Source: Pagrus major (taxonomy: Eukaryota; Chordata; Actinopteri; Spariformes; Sparidae). From it: 64,000 nucleotides of DNA. The first letter of the stretch is position 1; the number at the start of each line of letters is the position of its first letter. This document shows, piece by piece, positions 18,001 through 30,300 of the stretch. The translations under genes and the position numbers were made by a program. Below the pieces are notes generated by a model, which was given only the letters and a program-made list of their open reading frames with translations, was not told the origin of the DNA and did no database searches. Where the stretch lies: positions 24,665,806 to 24,729,805 of the forward strand of contig NC_133215.1 of the NCBI RefSeq assembly GCF_040436345.1, written 5' to 3'.

Positions 18001-19150
18001 TGGAGAATAGCTAATGCATGTCCATCAACACTAACACAACACCACTATCAAGTGCTATTAAACACTTGGACTTCATGGCATTAACAACCCACATAGAAAC
18101 TAATGAAGTTTCCATTAAGGATATCTTGAGCCCATCTAATGATGTCAGTGCATTTAGGCCTAAGCATAGCTAGCTGTCCACTGTCCTCATGCTTGTGTTT
18201 ATGCATTACAATGCCTTTTGGATTAGATAAGAAATACATTTATGTTAGCTAATTGGAGAATAACAATACAACAGATGTGTAAAGCAAATGAACATTGTTA
18301 TGATGTTACAAAGTCAGGGAATATCTAAAAGCTAGCTGCTGTACATGATGATTGACAGCGTACTAGCATCCACGTACATTAAGTTACAGACCTGGCCTAG
18401 CAGTTTAAATGCTTATCCTTGTAATATTGTGGGGCAAATAGCAAAACAGAGGTGAGGTGGCAGCTATCAGCTAAAGATAGGTATTGCTGCTACACAGCAC
18501 TCCACAGGGCGCAGCTAGCTTGATGGCTACGTGTGCCAATGACAAATCCTTGGAAACAGATTACCGACAAAACGGAACCAGGTCGAGAAGTCAAGTCGCC
18601 TTTCGACATTAATTAATTTACATAATATGAACACCTAAGGAAAGCATGCCAGGGTTGGTGCCACAGTAGGGTAATTGGAGCGAGAATAAATCCTTTACGC
18701 GGATAGTAATCGTGCTACACGTTACGTTGTGACTGTTAACCTCATATCAACTAGCTAACTAACTATCGTTAGCCAACTCACGTAGGCTGAAAATGTTAAA
18801 TGTTAGCAGAGCCAGCCTTGAAACTGACTGAAAGAAAATATTGCCATTACATATCTCGAGCACACAGGCTGAGCCTACTAAAACGACTGACAACAAGGCA
18901 GGAAATCAAACCAGCTAAGCTAAACGTCAACAGCAAAGCAAACGTCAGTTGTGCCAGACTGCTCGCTCGCTAACGTCAGCGAGCGAGCAAGTTAGCCGAG
19001 CAGCTAACAGTGTTTTAGCGAGCGATCCTCTGAGTCAAACGAGGAAGAGAAACAGCACGGCCAGGATGAGACAATAAAACAAACGTCTATTGCTACGCGT
19101 ATTAAAGGGTGCAGGTGGTGTCGAGGTTTCCCCTGATATATTTACTCACA
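15017..19150 (-). other. shoc2: shoc2 intron 1 (noncoding)
   Basis: I see no exon, RNA gene or clear mobile element here. The sequence becomes less AT-rich towards 18.9 kb as it approaches the promoter. The upstream border depends on which first exon is used. Confidence 0.5.
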
Positions 19151-19760
19151 TCCAGCAGTTAGCTTCCTCTCAGGCAGAGCTAACTGTGTGTGTAGGCCCG
19201 AGCAGAGCGGCTGTCGGACGCGGACCGACCCGTCCGCCGTGAGTTCGACCGAGAGGGGAAACCTCTGCTGCAGCCAGCTGAGCGCAGTCGGGCAGCAGAC
19301 ACCCAAAGACAACAGCCGGCGGAGGCAGTTGTTATCCCAGCAGAGCGGCCACCGAAGACACACCGAGGTGTGGACTCACCGTTAACACAGTGTCTAAGCG
19401 CCGTTCCCGTATTGAATATTAGCCGAGGAAAAAAAGAAAACACTGTGAAAAACAGCGGCCATTCCGAAGCTGAACAAAAGAGTCCGTTCCTACTCACCAC
19501 CGCAAAATGACACTTCAGCGCTACACACGCCGCAACGAGAGCCCGACGAGTGTTTTATCTGTGGAGTCACGCGTAACCGTGCTGTGTTGGTCAAAACGTC
19601 CACTGTTAATGTGATAATATAACTGTTTTACCTTCAGAGGTGTGACTCCGCCATCCTTGCTGCTTCCTCCTCTTTTCCTACACTGCTGCTCTGCTCCCCT
19701 CCCTCCCCTGCCACCAAACTGCGTCATTCGCACGCCTAACCAATGTTATCACGAGACTTT
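18950..19760 (-). promoter_or_regulatory. shoc2: shoc2 promoter and noncoding first exon region (CpG-rich)
   Basis: This is the most CpG-rich part of the left half of the window. On the minus strand four possible donors are seen: CTGAAG|GTAAAA with exon end 19632, GCGGTG|GTGAGT at 19498, TTAACG|GTGAGT at 19380 and CTGGAT|GTGAGT at 19150. Alternative first exons are therefore likely. Just before the 19632 donor lies AAGGATGGCGG, a YY1-type site that commonly marks the start of housekeeping transcripts. The same site creates a tiny upstream ORF (ATG GCG GAG TCA CAC CTC TGA). Transcription is inferred to start near 19.65-19.75 kb. Confidence 0.6.
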
Positions 19761-20407
19761 GAAATACAATCACATATTCCTGGATAAACATTGGCTTCAT
19801 TTACATATATAACTCGCAGGTTAAGGGCTTGTTTTGTGTGATAATACTGTTAATAATACTGCATTATAACTACAAGTCTTACTTACTTTACTTTACCTGA
19901 AGCCTTTCCAGACTTATACTCTCCTTGGAATAGTCATTTATGTTGGCGATGATTTTCTCCCAAAACATTTCAATCACCTTGTTTAAAATCTACATCTACT
20001 CTTTCCTCATTGGAAACATCCAGAATATATGAATATGCAGATATTTTTCATTTCATATCTGTAACTGCTGGACACCTACTTCACTGGGAAGTCCATCCTC
20101 AGTGACCTCAGTGAGGGGTTTCAAGTTTCCTCTTCACAATTGGGCAAATGGAATATTTCACCATGATTGGCTCCAAAATAAGCTTTCATTGCCAAAAGTC
20201 CTGCTTGTGCGTACACGCCTTAGACTCAGATTTAAGATGAGCACAGATTTAATTTAATTTATTTTATTTGTAGAGGGACCGTGTGCAATACTCAGCATAA
20301 GTGTTGCAGTTCCTTGGCAGGTCATAATTAAAAGTTCACATAGTTATAAAACATCACTGGAAAAACAAAACTATAACAAACATAACACAGTAACTTAGAG
20401 CAGTGCA
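19761..20407. other. Intergenic spacer between the shoc2 and bbip1 promoters
   Basis: No gene is visible. This is the left part of the head-to-head gap. The rest of the gap is taken up by a CA repeat and a dispersed element. Confidence 0.6.

Positions 20408-20463
<56 letters not shown>
20408..20463. repeat. (CA)n microsatellite
   Basis: About 28 uninterrupted CA units between the divergent shoc2 and bbip1 promoters. Confidence 0.97.
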
Positions 20464-20465
<2 letters not shown>

Positions 20466-20704
20466 TATTCAGGCTAAAGGCAGTGATATAAGACAGTATT
20501 GAGTGTTTTAAAAGCTGCTGATAGAATTACAGTTCTTCTGAGTCGTGGCATTCACAGAGAAAGCTGATAAGAGAAGCAGATAAACTTTACTCCTTCAGTA
20601 GATGTATAAACAGCCTTCTAGTGTCAATCCCTGCACTTACATCATTCAATACAATGAAGCCCAAAAATCCAACTGAAGTAACAATTAAGCTAAACATATT
20701 TTGA

Positions 20705-21145
20705 GTGGAAGGGGGACTTTAAGTAGAAGTGCAAAATATGCTTTAAGCATCAAAAGTAAAAGTAAATGAGGTTTATTCAGAGGTTTATATATCCCATATT
20801 GAATTACTGGATGATTATTATTGATGCATTAACATATAGGCAGCATTTCCATGTTGCAGCTGGTGGAGCTGGAGCTAATTTGAACTATTTGTTGCAGTTT
20901 TGGGTAATTTCACCTTTGTCAATGAATCACATTTTTTCATATGATTATATGTTTTGTTAAAAAAATTATATTCTGTGATGTAACTGGTAAATTAACGTCA
21001 CTTAACATAATGAGGTCAACAGGACAATATTTTTGACTGAGTTGAAGCAAAAGTAGTAAGAGAGATGTGTAGTAATACTCAAGTAAAGTTCAAGTAGCTC
21101 AAAATTGTGCAGTACTTGAGTAAATGTACTTATTTTGTACCACTG
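20705..21145 (-). mobile_element. Dispersed teleost non-autonomous DNA element, copy 1 (probably hAT)
   Basis: Read on the minus strand it begins CAGTGGTACAAAATAAGTAC, followed by ATTTACTCAAGTACTG. Further in come AATTAGCTCCAGCTCC, then CATCAATAATAATC and TACTTTTACTTTTGATGC. I recognise this order from a very common fish repeat whose ends start CAGTGG, which fits hAT. The far end lacks the mirrored CCACCACTG, so this copy looks truncated near 20.7 kb. The family name is from memory; the second copy at about 42.3 kb supports a repeat family. Confidence 0.65.
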
Positions 21146-21559
21146 AATGATTGTATAGCCCAATACAATAACCAAAAATAAATTAACAAAGACACTTAAA
21201 AGATGTGAATTTATAGATTATTCATCAGTAGGAAAATAGGTTTTATGTGACTGTAGTCAGTCACTGTCTAGACTTATAGATAAAACCACACGTGGAGACT
21301 TTAATGGCATCAGAAAGAATTTATGGAATAACCTAAATTGAATGAAAGCAAAATCTTATAAATGTGAATGCCTAACGAGCGCCTATGGATAGTGCAGGGC
21401 TTTGTACTTTTGCACTACTGTTGTATATGTTTTATTTAATTCAAGTCAAAAACACATCTCTACAATAATTATGCAAAACTACTGATTAAACAAATTAAAA
21501 GCGAACAAAACAAACAAACGTTCATGAGTTTATTTAGTGGTGTTGTTCTGAGAGCCACC

Positions 21560-21663
21560 TGTAGGTGTCAGTAAAACACTATGCCTGAGAAATAAAGCGA
21601 AGAAGAAGGTCACGTGATTCTTGCGGAAGTGTTGGCTTGACAACGGCTGTAATCGTGCTGAAG
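21560..21663 (+). promoter_or_regulatory. bbip1: bbip1 core promoter and noncoding exon 1
   Basis: A palindromic E-box TCACGTGA (21610-21617), a CLEAR/USF-type site, is followed at once by an ETS site GCGGAAGT (21623-21630). Exon 1 ends GCTGAAG|GTAGGA at 21663. The start of transcription is inferred near 21.60-21.63 kb. There is no TATA box, as usual for a housekeeping ciliary gene. Confidence 0.6.
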
Positions 21664-22432
21664 GTAGGATTATCAACAATTATATTTTACAAACAGTGTT
21701 TTTGATTTGTGTTCACATGCGACCGCGGAAAGAAATTGCAGTTTTACGTTATCGTCAGTATTAGTGACCATATTTGAAAGGTAGTTCGCTAAATGAAAGC
21801 TACCATTACTTAAGCTTGGCCTATGTTGTCCCGTTTAGTTGGCTAATTACGTGCTAGGCTAAACCTGGCTAGCAATACCTCTAGCTTTACCTCGCTGTTA
21901 TAAGATACGGGCTCCGGTTTCTATTCCCAGTCTTTTAAGTTACACCAATGACTCAGTAACTTTACTCGAGGCTTGAGGATGGTCCGATGTTTTGTTACTG
22001 ATGTCACCGTTTTCGACATATACTGATGTGTATCTAAGGATGCGGACTAAATTTAAAATAAGATCATACTATCTTCTGTAATGCTGATTCTGCTGAATAC
22101 GATCACTGTGCATTTGATAATGCTAAAGTTTAAAATAAGCTCATGCCTCAACCTTGCCAGAATTCAATCTCTCTCAATTTACAACAGGACACATGACTCA
22201 GAGCATCATTCATTATCAACTGAGAAATACCCAGCAGCCCTAGCAGCTATCTTGATGACCCCTCAGTGTCACATTTCTAAAATCTTTGACTTCTCCTTTG
22301 CAGTCACAGATATGTGTAGTCAAGTACACTCCCTGTAATGCTTTGCTTTCATGAATCCATGTCAGATTAAATGTGTTAAATGTAATAAACAAATCTACTA
22401 ATTTACCTTTCAGCGAGCACTCAGAAGACAAA

Positions 22433-23301
22433 ATGCCAGAAGTCAAGTCGATATTCCGAGAAGTTCTGCCTAAACAAGGTTCGTACCACAGAAGCTATTT
22501 GGACAGCAGTAGTTACAAACAAAAGATTGTTTGTGGAGCTCGATACAACATGTTAACTGTTTAGAAATTTGCTTAAGCTTGCAAAATTAGTCAGTGGGTG
22601 TTCTGTGCTGTGTGCTCCCTCTTTACAGTCTCTTTTACAGCTCAACACCATTGTCTTTGTAGCTGTACCAACAGTTATATAACATGGCTCAGTACCATAG
22701 CTGCAAGACAGTATATCAATGCTGTTAGAAGTGCAATGCTTATTAATGTGTAAAAGCTGCTTAGGGGCAGAGTACCAGATGTTTGAAATATCCAGATGTT
22801 TCAAACTGACCACTAGTGCAACAAAGATCAAAAACAGTGGTGAACAATTGCATTAGAGCGCTTACAGATGTAACACTGGGACACCCTTCCAATCCTGGGG
22901 CCTGCAGGCTACCAGAATGGCACAATTATACTGCAGAGGATCTGCAATCACAGTACTTTGAAAGTTATTTGTAGGTAGAATATTCTTCACTGCTAATGTG
23001 CAAGAGGCATTTGTAAAATATAGACACGACCCAGCCAAGTTTTTTCATCATCTCTGCATTTATGCCAAGATTAGTTGATGAAATGTGAGAAATCATCTTG
23101 AAGTTGTTTTTTTTTTTGTTGCTGTTTTTCACAACATCCACAGGGCAGCTTTCCATGGAAGATGTCCCAACCATGATTCTGTGTAAGCCAAAGTTGCTCC
23201 CACTCAAATCGGTCACCCTGGAGAAGCTGGAGAAGATGCAGATGGAGGCTCAAGAGGCTGTCAAACAGCAGGAACTGGCTGGGAGGGAGCAGCTGCAGTA
23301 G
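22433..23301 (+). CDS. bbip1: BBIP1 (BBIP10), smallest BBSome subunit
   Basis: Two coding exons, 22433-22478 and 23144-23301, join in phase 1 to 68 codons including TAG. The upstream exon begins at an acceptor (ACCTTTCAG) at 22414, so 19 nt of 5' UTR precede the ATG. The 67-residue product begins [16 protein letters not shown] and continues to [20 protein letters not shown], then a Gln/Glu-rich helix. Human BBIP1 carries the same blocks, [16 protein letters not shown] and [19 protein letters not shown], so homology is clear despite the small size. The protein is a short helical subunit of the BBSome, the coat that sorts membrane cargo into and out of cilia. It is also known to affect microtubule acetylation. 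This product matches the short human isoform that starts at the MAEVKS methionine. Confidence 0.95.
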
Positions 23302-23810
23302 ACGCCCAATGGAGGATTCGTGGAAGATTCGTAGCAGCAGGACAATTCAAACTGGCAGAAAATTCCTTCTGATGGATGGCACAAGCCTAGTGAAAAGCAA
23401 AGGAAGTGGCGTGGCTGTGGGCACGAGCTAAAACACTCAACTCATAAGTCTTGCTGTTGTACGCTTGTCAGTAGTATGGATTAGACCTCTTACCTGCCAA
23501 TATTTCCAGTATGGTTGGCGACTAAGACTTCAAAATGTCTATTTGTGTCATTACGCTTGTAATTTGGCCGTAATGCCTAGTTAACGTCTTACATCTTAAG
23601 TAAACGAGGGCAAATAATGTGCCAGATAACAGACTTAAGTCGGATGTAGTAACATGTAGCTAGCATTGAATTATAATATTGTGACATTGAGAAAAACAGT
23701 CTTGGATTATTTTAGAGTGATTTAATGAACAAACATGGAGCAATACGTGGTACATTGACACACCAGTATCCCCCGGATATAAAAATAAACACTCTAAACA
23801 CCATTTTGTG
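23302..23810 (+). other. bbip1: bbip1 3' UTR with poly(A) signal at 23784-23789
   Basis: About 0.5 kb of noncoding sequence follows the stop and ends shortly after AATAAA. A GT-rich stretch (TTTTGTG, then GGTATTTGTTTTTG) follows, as expected for a cleavage site near 23.81 kb. Confidence 0.6.
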
Positions 23811-23959
23811 AAGTTACCCGACTGGTATTTGTTTTTGCACTTTACTCATGTCTTGACACCTTCAATAATGACATCTTTGTGTAATTTAAATGGTAAAAAG
23901 AAAAAAAAAAGTCAAGCACAGCATAGAAACAGCAGCTAGTTAGGGAGCCAGTATTGCAT

Positions 23960-24379
23960 TTTTACCAACACGCTCCCCTTTATTTATTTTGTTATACCCC
24001 TTTATAAAGCTCTTGACACAAACCAGTCATCTCTGTACAAACACTGCTTTCTAGAAAACACAAAAGGAGTGGCAGTGAAATCAAGAAAATACTGTACAAA
24101 ACAACATGGAATGACTGACACTGAGAGGTGTGGCACTTTAAGGGTTAGCTTATGTAAATGTTTATACTGAGACACCTTGGAGAAAGTGATCTACTTCAGT
24201 TTCAATCAAAAGTGCAGTTCTGTTTGCTTTTTGCATACCTCACCTCGATTTCAGTTATGTACATTCTTTTAACTGTTCAAAGGGAAAGAAAATGTACCCA
24301 ACTATTTTGAAAAATATGCAAGTAAAAAAGTAGCTTTATCCTCTTCTTTTCAGGACATCTGGCACATAAAAAGGGCTCC
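23960..24379 (-). other. pdcd4: pdcd4 3' UTR with double poly(A) signal
   Basis: About 0.4 kb of 3' UTR. It ends at overlapping AATAAATAAA hexamers (23979-23988, minus strand), leaving only about 150 bp to the convergent bbip1 end. It contains a perfect miR-21 8-mer site, listed separately. Extent is inferred from the hexamers. Confidence 0.55.
24146..24153 (-). promoter_or_regulatory. pdcd4: miR-21 8-mer target site in the pdcd4 3' UTR
   Basis: On the mRNA strand the sequence is ATAAGCTA: full complement to the miR-21 seed (nucleotides 2-8) with the A opposite nucleotide 1. It lies 227-234 nt past the stop codon. PDCD4 is the classic miR-21 target in mammals, and I recall the human site lying at a nearly identical distance from the stop. 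Confidence 0.75.
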
Positions 24380-27300
24380 TCAGTAGCTTTCAATTTTGAC
24401 AACACCACCATCTCCCTCGCTGACAAATCTCTTCCGGCCCCTGACCAGAGACACAACACATCAACAAACTAATTAATAAACAAACAAACAAACAAAAAGC
24501 AAGGAAACACATCTCCTCAGAGACAATTGTGAGGTGTGTGAAAATCTATCTGTTGTGTACACTTACCGACAGGGACAAAGGTCTCTTAACTTTACATCAA
24601 TGATTCCCATACTGAAGCTTTTATCAACAGTCTGCTCTAGGATGAAGTATGCACGAGGGACATCAATGTTGATTTCAGCAATGTCCATATAAACTCTTTC
24701 ATATCCCTACGAAGGAAAAAAAGAACACTATATGAAATGGCATCTTAGAAAGGTTTGCAAACAAATGATCAAAAAATAATGATGTGGAGTGCATAATTCA
24801 AACACCAGGTGGCACCATACCCTTTTCATTTGGTCCACAGTGATGACGGAGGAACTGGAGAGCGACTTGAGTAGCTGCAAAACCATTTTGAATGTTTTCT
24901 CTCCTTTGGACTCGAGCACCATCACAATCGCCTGAGGACAGAAATATTCACAGCCTTGTATCAATACACAAAACCTTTGGTACCATCTACTAGAAGCAAT
25001 AAAAACACAGTTATTTGATCTACTTATTTTAGATGAGACCAAGCTGGGACATTCTGCTTCAGACTAAAGCATTGGGTTTACCTCATAGACAAACTCGTGG
25101 TGGAAATGTGGAACCTCAAGATCCCTCAGGCATCTCTCAGCCTCCTTGCTGTCTCCAGACAGGATGTACTCCTTCAGCAGCAGGATCATCTGACAGGACA
25201 GAGAACAGGAAATTACCATTAATAACCTGTGGTTGATTTTTCTTACAGCCACAGAGAGCTGTTGGGAGAAAAAAACACCATAGTTGTAGGGAATTCTGGG
25301 ATTTGACAAATCAGGGTAATACACCCAATAATAGGAATTCCCTTCTCAAAAAAGATTAAGTCTGACAGTTACATACAGTTGATACAGTAAAATGACGTTC
25401 ATGTTGTATTGTTTGTTTTTCAGTTTTTGAGAAAAAGACAGGTGATTTGTTTTCTTAAAAGCAATGACCAACTATGATTTTAGTTTGTGTGTAAAATCGC
25501 TGCAGTGAACCAACTTTGCCGTCACATCTATTTACCTCTTTGATGAGCTGTGTCACAGGTCTCTGGCCCCCGCCTGACCCCCACTGGTTGTCAATGCGTA
25601 GGCCACCCAGACTCATCTTCAGCAGCACCGCCGCCCGATCTAGTGCAGCCCTGGAAGATAAAAAAAAAAAAAAAAGGTTCTGTCATCTTTACCTTTAATA
25701 CTACATTTCTACTCCTGTTTACATGCATGGACACAAAACTCAAAGAAAAGTTCAGGTGTCCTGCTCTTTCTTACCTTCCCTCCTAAAGTGACAACTCTCT
25801 TTATGCTATATTTAATAATATGACTATTACAGATATGACAAAGCTTTTGTGTGATATTGTTGACTGAATACTCTCTGATCTTTAGCAGTCGATGTCACTT
25901 GTAAACACTTGATATAATCTCTTAAGACTTGAATGATAATATCATCAAACAGGAAGCTGAAATCACAAACAAACAAACATACCTTGCATATTCACAGTCA
26001 ACTCTGCCTTTGTAGCCCTCGATGTAGCTCTTAGACAATATTTGGTCACTAACAGCACGTGCAATGAACTGGCCCACCAACTGAAAAATAAACACAAAAG
26101 AGGAAAAATCTTAACAACCACAAACAATGTTGAACAGATCACAGTTTGATGGAAACGTTATTCTCAGACCTGTTACTCTGATCATAGAGCAGGGAAGTCA
26201 TCGAGACTGAAGCCAAAAGTTAAGGCCATGTTCATGAATGACTCAGTCAAAACACAGCACTTTTTGTGCAGAAGCATTTGAGCAATGCTGTAAGGAATGA
26301 ACATTTTTTTCAGAAAGCCATTGGCATTTTTAAAGATCAATATTTTTTGCGTTTTATTTGCTTTCATCTGGGAATTCTTTTGTTTTTTCTATTTAGAAAA
26401 GAGAGACCAAAGCCATTATTATAAAGCGATGTTAAGGCAGTTGTTTGTTGTTGTTTTTTTTTAAATTCTATTACTATTAGACCCAATTTCCTCTTGGAGC
26501 AAAAAAAAACAGTATATGGTTATGTTGCATCAGAATACATAACATTTAATTAACTTAATCACTCCTTTTAGAAAGTCTGAGTATATTCGTAAGTGAAACA
26601 AACAGCAAATCAAGTGAACTACCAAAGACCTGCAACAATGCTGTTACACATTCTTTTAGTTTGAAGAACTGGACGCCCCACAAAAACACTGACATTACAG
26701 ATGACTGACAGTGGCCTCAGGGGCACGTGTCTGTGTGTGTGCGTGTCTGTGTGTGTCTGTGTGTGTGTGTGTGTGTATGTGTGTTTGTTTACAGTAGTGA
26801 GACCACATGATTTAGGGAAACAAAAAGAGCTTGCATTGCTCTTCTGGCCTCCACAAAGCCTGCGCTCATCACTCATCATTGTTCCTGTTCAGACGAGAGG
26901 CAGCTCCGTCTCATCGCACTGTGGCAAAGGCTAGACTGACAGGCACATGAGGAGAAAGAGAGGAGTGTGCAGTCTGTGTGAGTGTCTGTGTGTTTGAGAA
27001 AATAAGAAAGAGTGAAAGGCCTACAGCGAGACAGTGCAGAGTCATAATGCGCCTTTAAACCCACAGAGAACTGTGAGAGTGGGACAGAAATGACCAGGGA
27101 GCCTAAATGAGACAGTGAGAGGAGGGGTGTGGGGGAGGAGACCAATAACCCTTTGAGCGTCCTTCGCTGAGCTTGCATTTTGCCAGCGCAGACAGACAAT
27201 GGCCAGAGATCTCATGTCTGTGCAGGCTGAAAAGGAAAGAGCTCAAATACACACACGCCACACACTAACTCGCTCTCACACATCAACATGTCAAACCACA

Positions 27301-30300
27301 CTGTTGTTCCATTGTGCTCCACCACAGACTGAGTAAAAACTCAAACAGAATGCCTCGTTTGTTTACTTCTCATTTAGGTATGAGCCTGTTCTACTGGTTT
27401 GCTGAAATGTCCAAGACGGTCACAAAAAGTTAAAACTGCTACAAGAAACTTTTCATTTTTTTGTTGATTCTGGTGGCACTTGTGGACAAAAGCTGTATGA
27501 GTACCACTGCTATAGATGTACATCAACCCACAAAGTGTGATGGGCTGTAAAGCCAATTGTACATAGTGGCCAAGCAGCTGTAAAACAGTGGATACATTTT
27601 CTGGTGAAATTATTTGTTTCACTGCCGGAATTTGATCCATTTGGAAAGTCTAGAAGAAGAGCCGAACGATTAAACCATTTTATTTCCATTCAAGTTAGCG
27701 AAGGGGTTAAACAGAAGTTAGCCAGGTTGGCTGGCGGAAGTCTCTGCTGCAAATCCTCAAGAGGCCGAACAATGCAGAAGCTATGTAGAAGACCTGCGTA
27801 ATATTATATCCCAGAAATCAAACTTCTGTATTTTATCCAGATTCTAGGAGGCTCACCTGCGGGGCTCCAGGTGTATCAAGGACCAGATCGGGCAGCTCCT
27901 GGAGCAGTTTGTCGAAGGAGCTTTCCATGTCGTCGCGGGACAGAATGGAGCCACACAGGTCAGCCAGCAGCCTGGAGGTGAGCTCCCGCTGGCTGGCTTT
28001 GGCCTCCAGGGCCAGCGACACAGCCAACGAGGGAACCTCGCTCTTCATGGGGCCCAGGTTCAGTTCTGCAAGCAGCTCCTGAATGTGGAGAGAGACGTTA
28101 ACTTGGAACGAGTTTTTGAGGTTGTGCTCATTGATAAACTAGTTTACTGACAGGTTGTTTCCTGCACACGTACCGCTACTTCATTTGTGTCTGCATGTTC
28201 AAAGTACTCTTGCACTATGGGGATGACAGTCTTCTCAAAGTCCCTCTCATCCAGCGGAGGAACAACAGTCTCATACACACAGTTTTCCTGTGAAACACAA
28301 TCACATTCCAGGTCGTAGACAATTACACATTATAACCTACACTTGAGGAATATTAACTGCAGGGTTGTGCATTGGATTTCTTTTGATTTTACAAGTGATC
28401 ATGCTACATGTATAATATCAACACCATGGTCAGTACCTGAGCTTCGTCATAGTTGGGGTCTTTCGCATCTACCTGCTCTGGTTCATAAACTTCACCAGAT
28501 CGGCCCCACACACCCTTCCCTCCAGCCCCACCTGCAGACAAAGGTCAGTGATGATGTTAGACATGATATCTGATATCATCACAATAGGGAATATGGTAAA
28601 AAGCAACGCCAAGTGCAGTATCATTTTCAAAAGACTCATTGGTAAACATATATTGGTTACCTGAACCGTGAGGAGTTTTGTAAAAAAACAAAAGTGTTCA
28701 TAATTTAATATGGAAAGAAAGTTAAGTAGCAGCTTCTGAGAGCATGAGGATCTCTTAACATGTTTTCCCTGAGATATGATGCCTGAAAAACAACTTCAAA
28801 CCCTTTTCAAAGCAGAATTAATAAGAAGGTGGAGTGGTAAGGGTTACAAAGGATGGTGTCATTTCTTAAAATATGGAGACACAGAAACAGAAACTTAATT
28901 GAATTTAATCTCAAGTGTTTTTGTAACAAGGAATTTAGGGTGTCCCACCATGTCCACTTTAAAAATTGAACTAGTTCCAGACAAATCCCAGACATTTTTC
29001 CTGAATTCACTCACTAAGAGCATGACCAGCCCCATGCTGTGATGCAGTCGGTACCCTTCCAGTTATTTTGTTTTCCTGAGCTCCAAACATAATCTGATAT
29101 ATCCAGCTTATTTTCAAATACACGTGATATTTTCATCACAGGCCGTGTTGTGTCAAGTCTCACAGATTCATTTTCAAGAAGGAAACAACAGTCAAAACAG
29201 TCATTTCGAAAAAAAAACCATCAACCAGTAGGCCTTTATCTTTACACTGAGTGTGCAGGCAGGGGCTGAGCTGACTCAGAACCACACAATAGATTATCAC
29301 AGGTGACGCTCCACTTACTGTAGGATCTCCGTATCTAATTGAACCCCTCAACCGTTCACTATCTTACGCACTCCTCTCACACAGCACATCTCTCAGTTAT
29401 AGTTCATAACACAAGTTAGACTTAAGAAGTTCTTGTCCACTGGTCAACAAAGATAATACTACAGTTGTTGTCATAATATTGCTAATGTCATATGGATCAT
29501 TATCAGTGTGTATAAACTATAAGCTGTACTAATTCCCAAGACAAATTCTTTAACCCCACGACCATACATGCTGTGATATAATCCCTCTATTTGGAGAGGT
29601 GACGCCTTTGTACATGTTACACAAACAAACATCTGCTGTGTCTGAGGTCAGCACCAACAGATTGCAGACAGTTTAAGAAGCCCAGGACCAAGCAGCTTGT
29701 GTCACATGCTTTGAAACCTCCATTAGTCCCACCCAGTATGTGGCATATGACATGCCACTATATTTAGCGCAACCCACATTGGTTGTGCGAAGCTGTCCCA
29801 CTTAAGTTAACACTAGTTTGCTCTAACCAGAGATTCTGCGCACCCACTGCCTTTGTCTTTTAAAACTGCAATGCATGAACTTTTAATGCAGGAGAGCTCA
29901 GAGCTCAAATGACAGGGCTCCAGTGGCGTGGCACTTCTGTTATGTAACCAGAAAAACGGACAGACAATGTGCCAAGAGAAACTACACTTGCTCCAGTTCC
30001 ACTGCCCATGGGAAGACTGAACTGTGATGCAGTCTGCTGGGACATTCATGTAGATGTTGTGCTTACGTCACTGAATGAGGTTTCGCAGTGAGCGGCACCA
30101 GAAGATGTAGATACTTGCTAAATTCTAATCTTCTTATACGTGTGTGATGTGCTGTAGTTACTTATCAAATACAGATAAGGACAAGGAGATGGCAGGGCAG
30201 AGAAGCTATCTTTGGTTTGATATATAAATTGGATAAGGAACCATTATGCAACAATATCATACACAATCAGTCAGTTTATATCTGTACTTGTCACTGCGCC

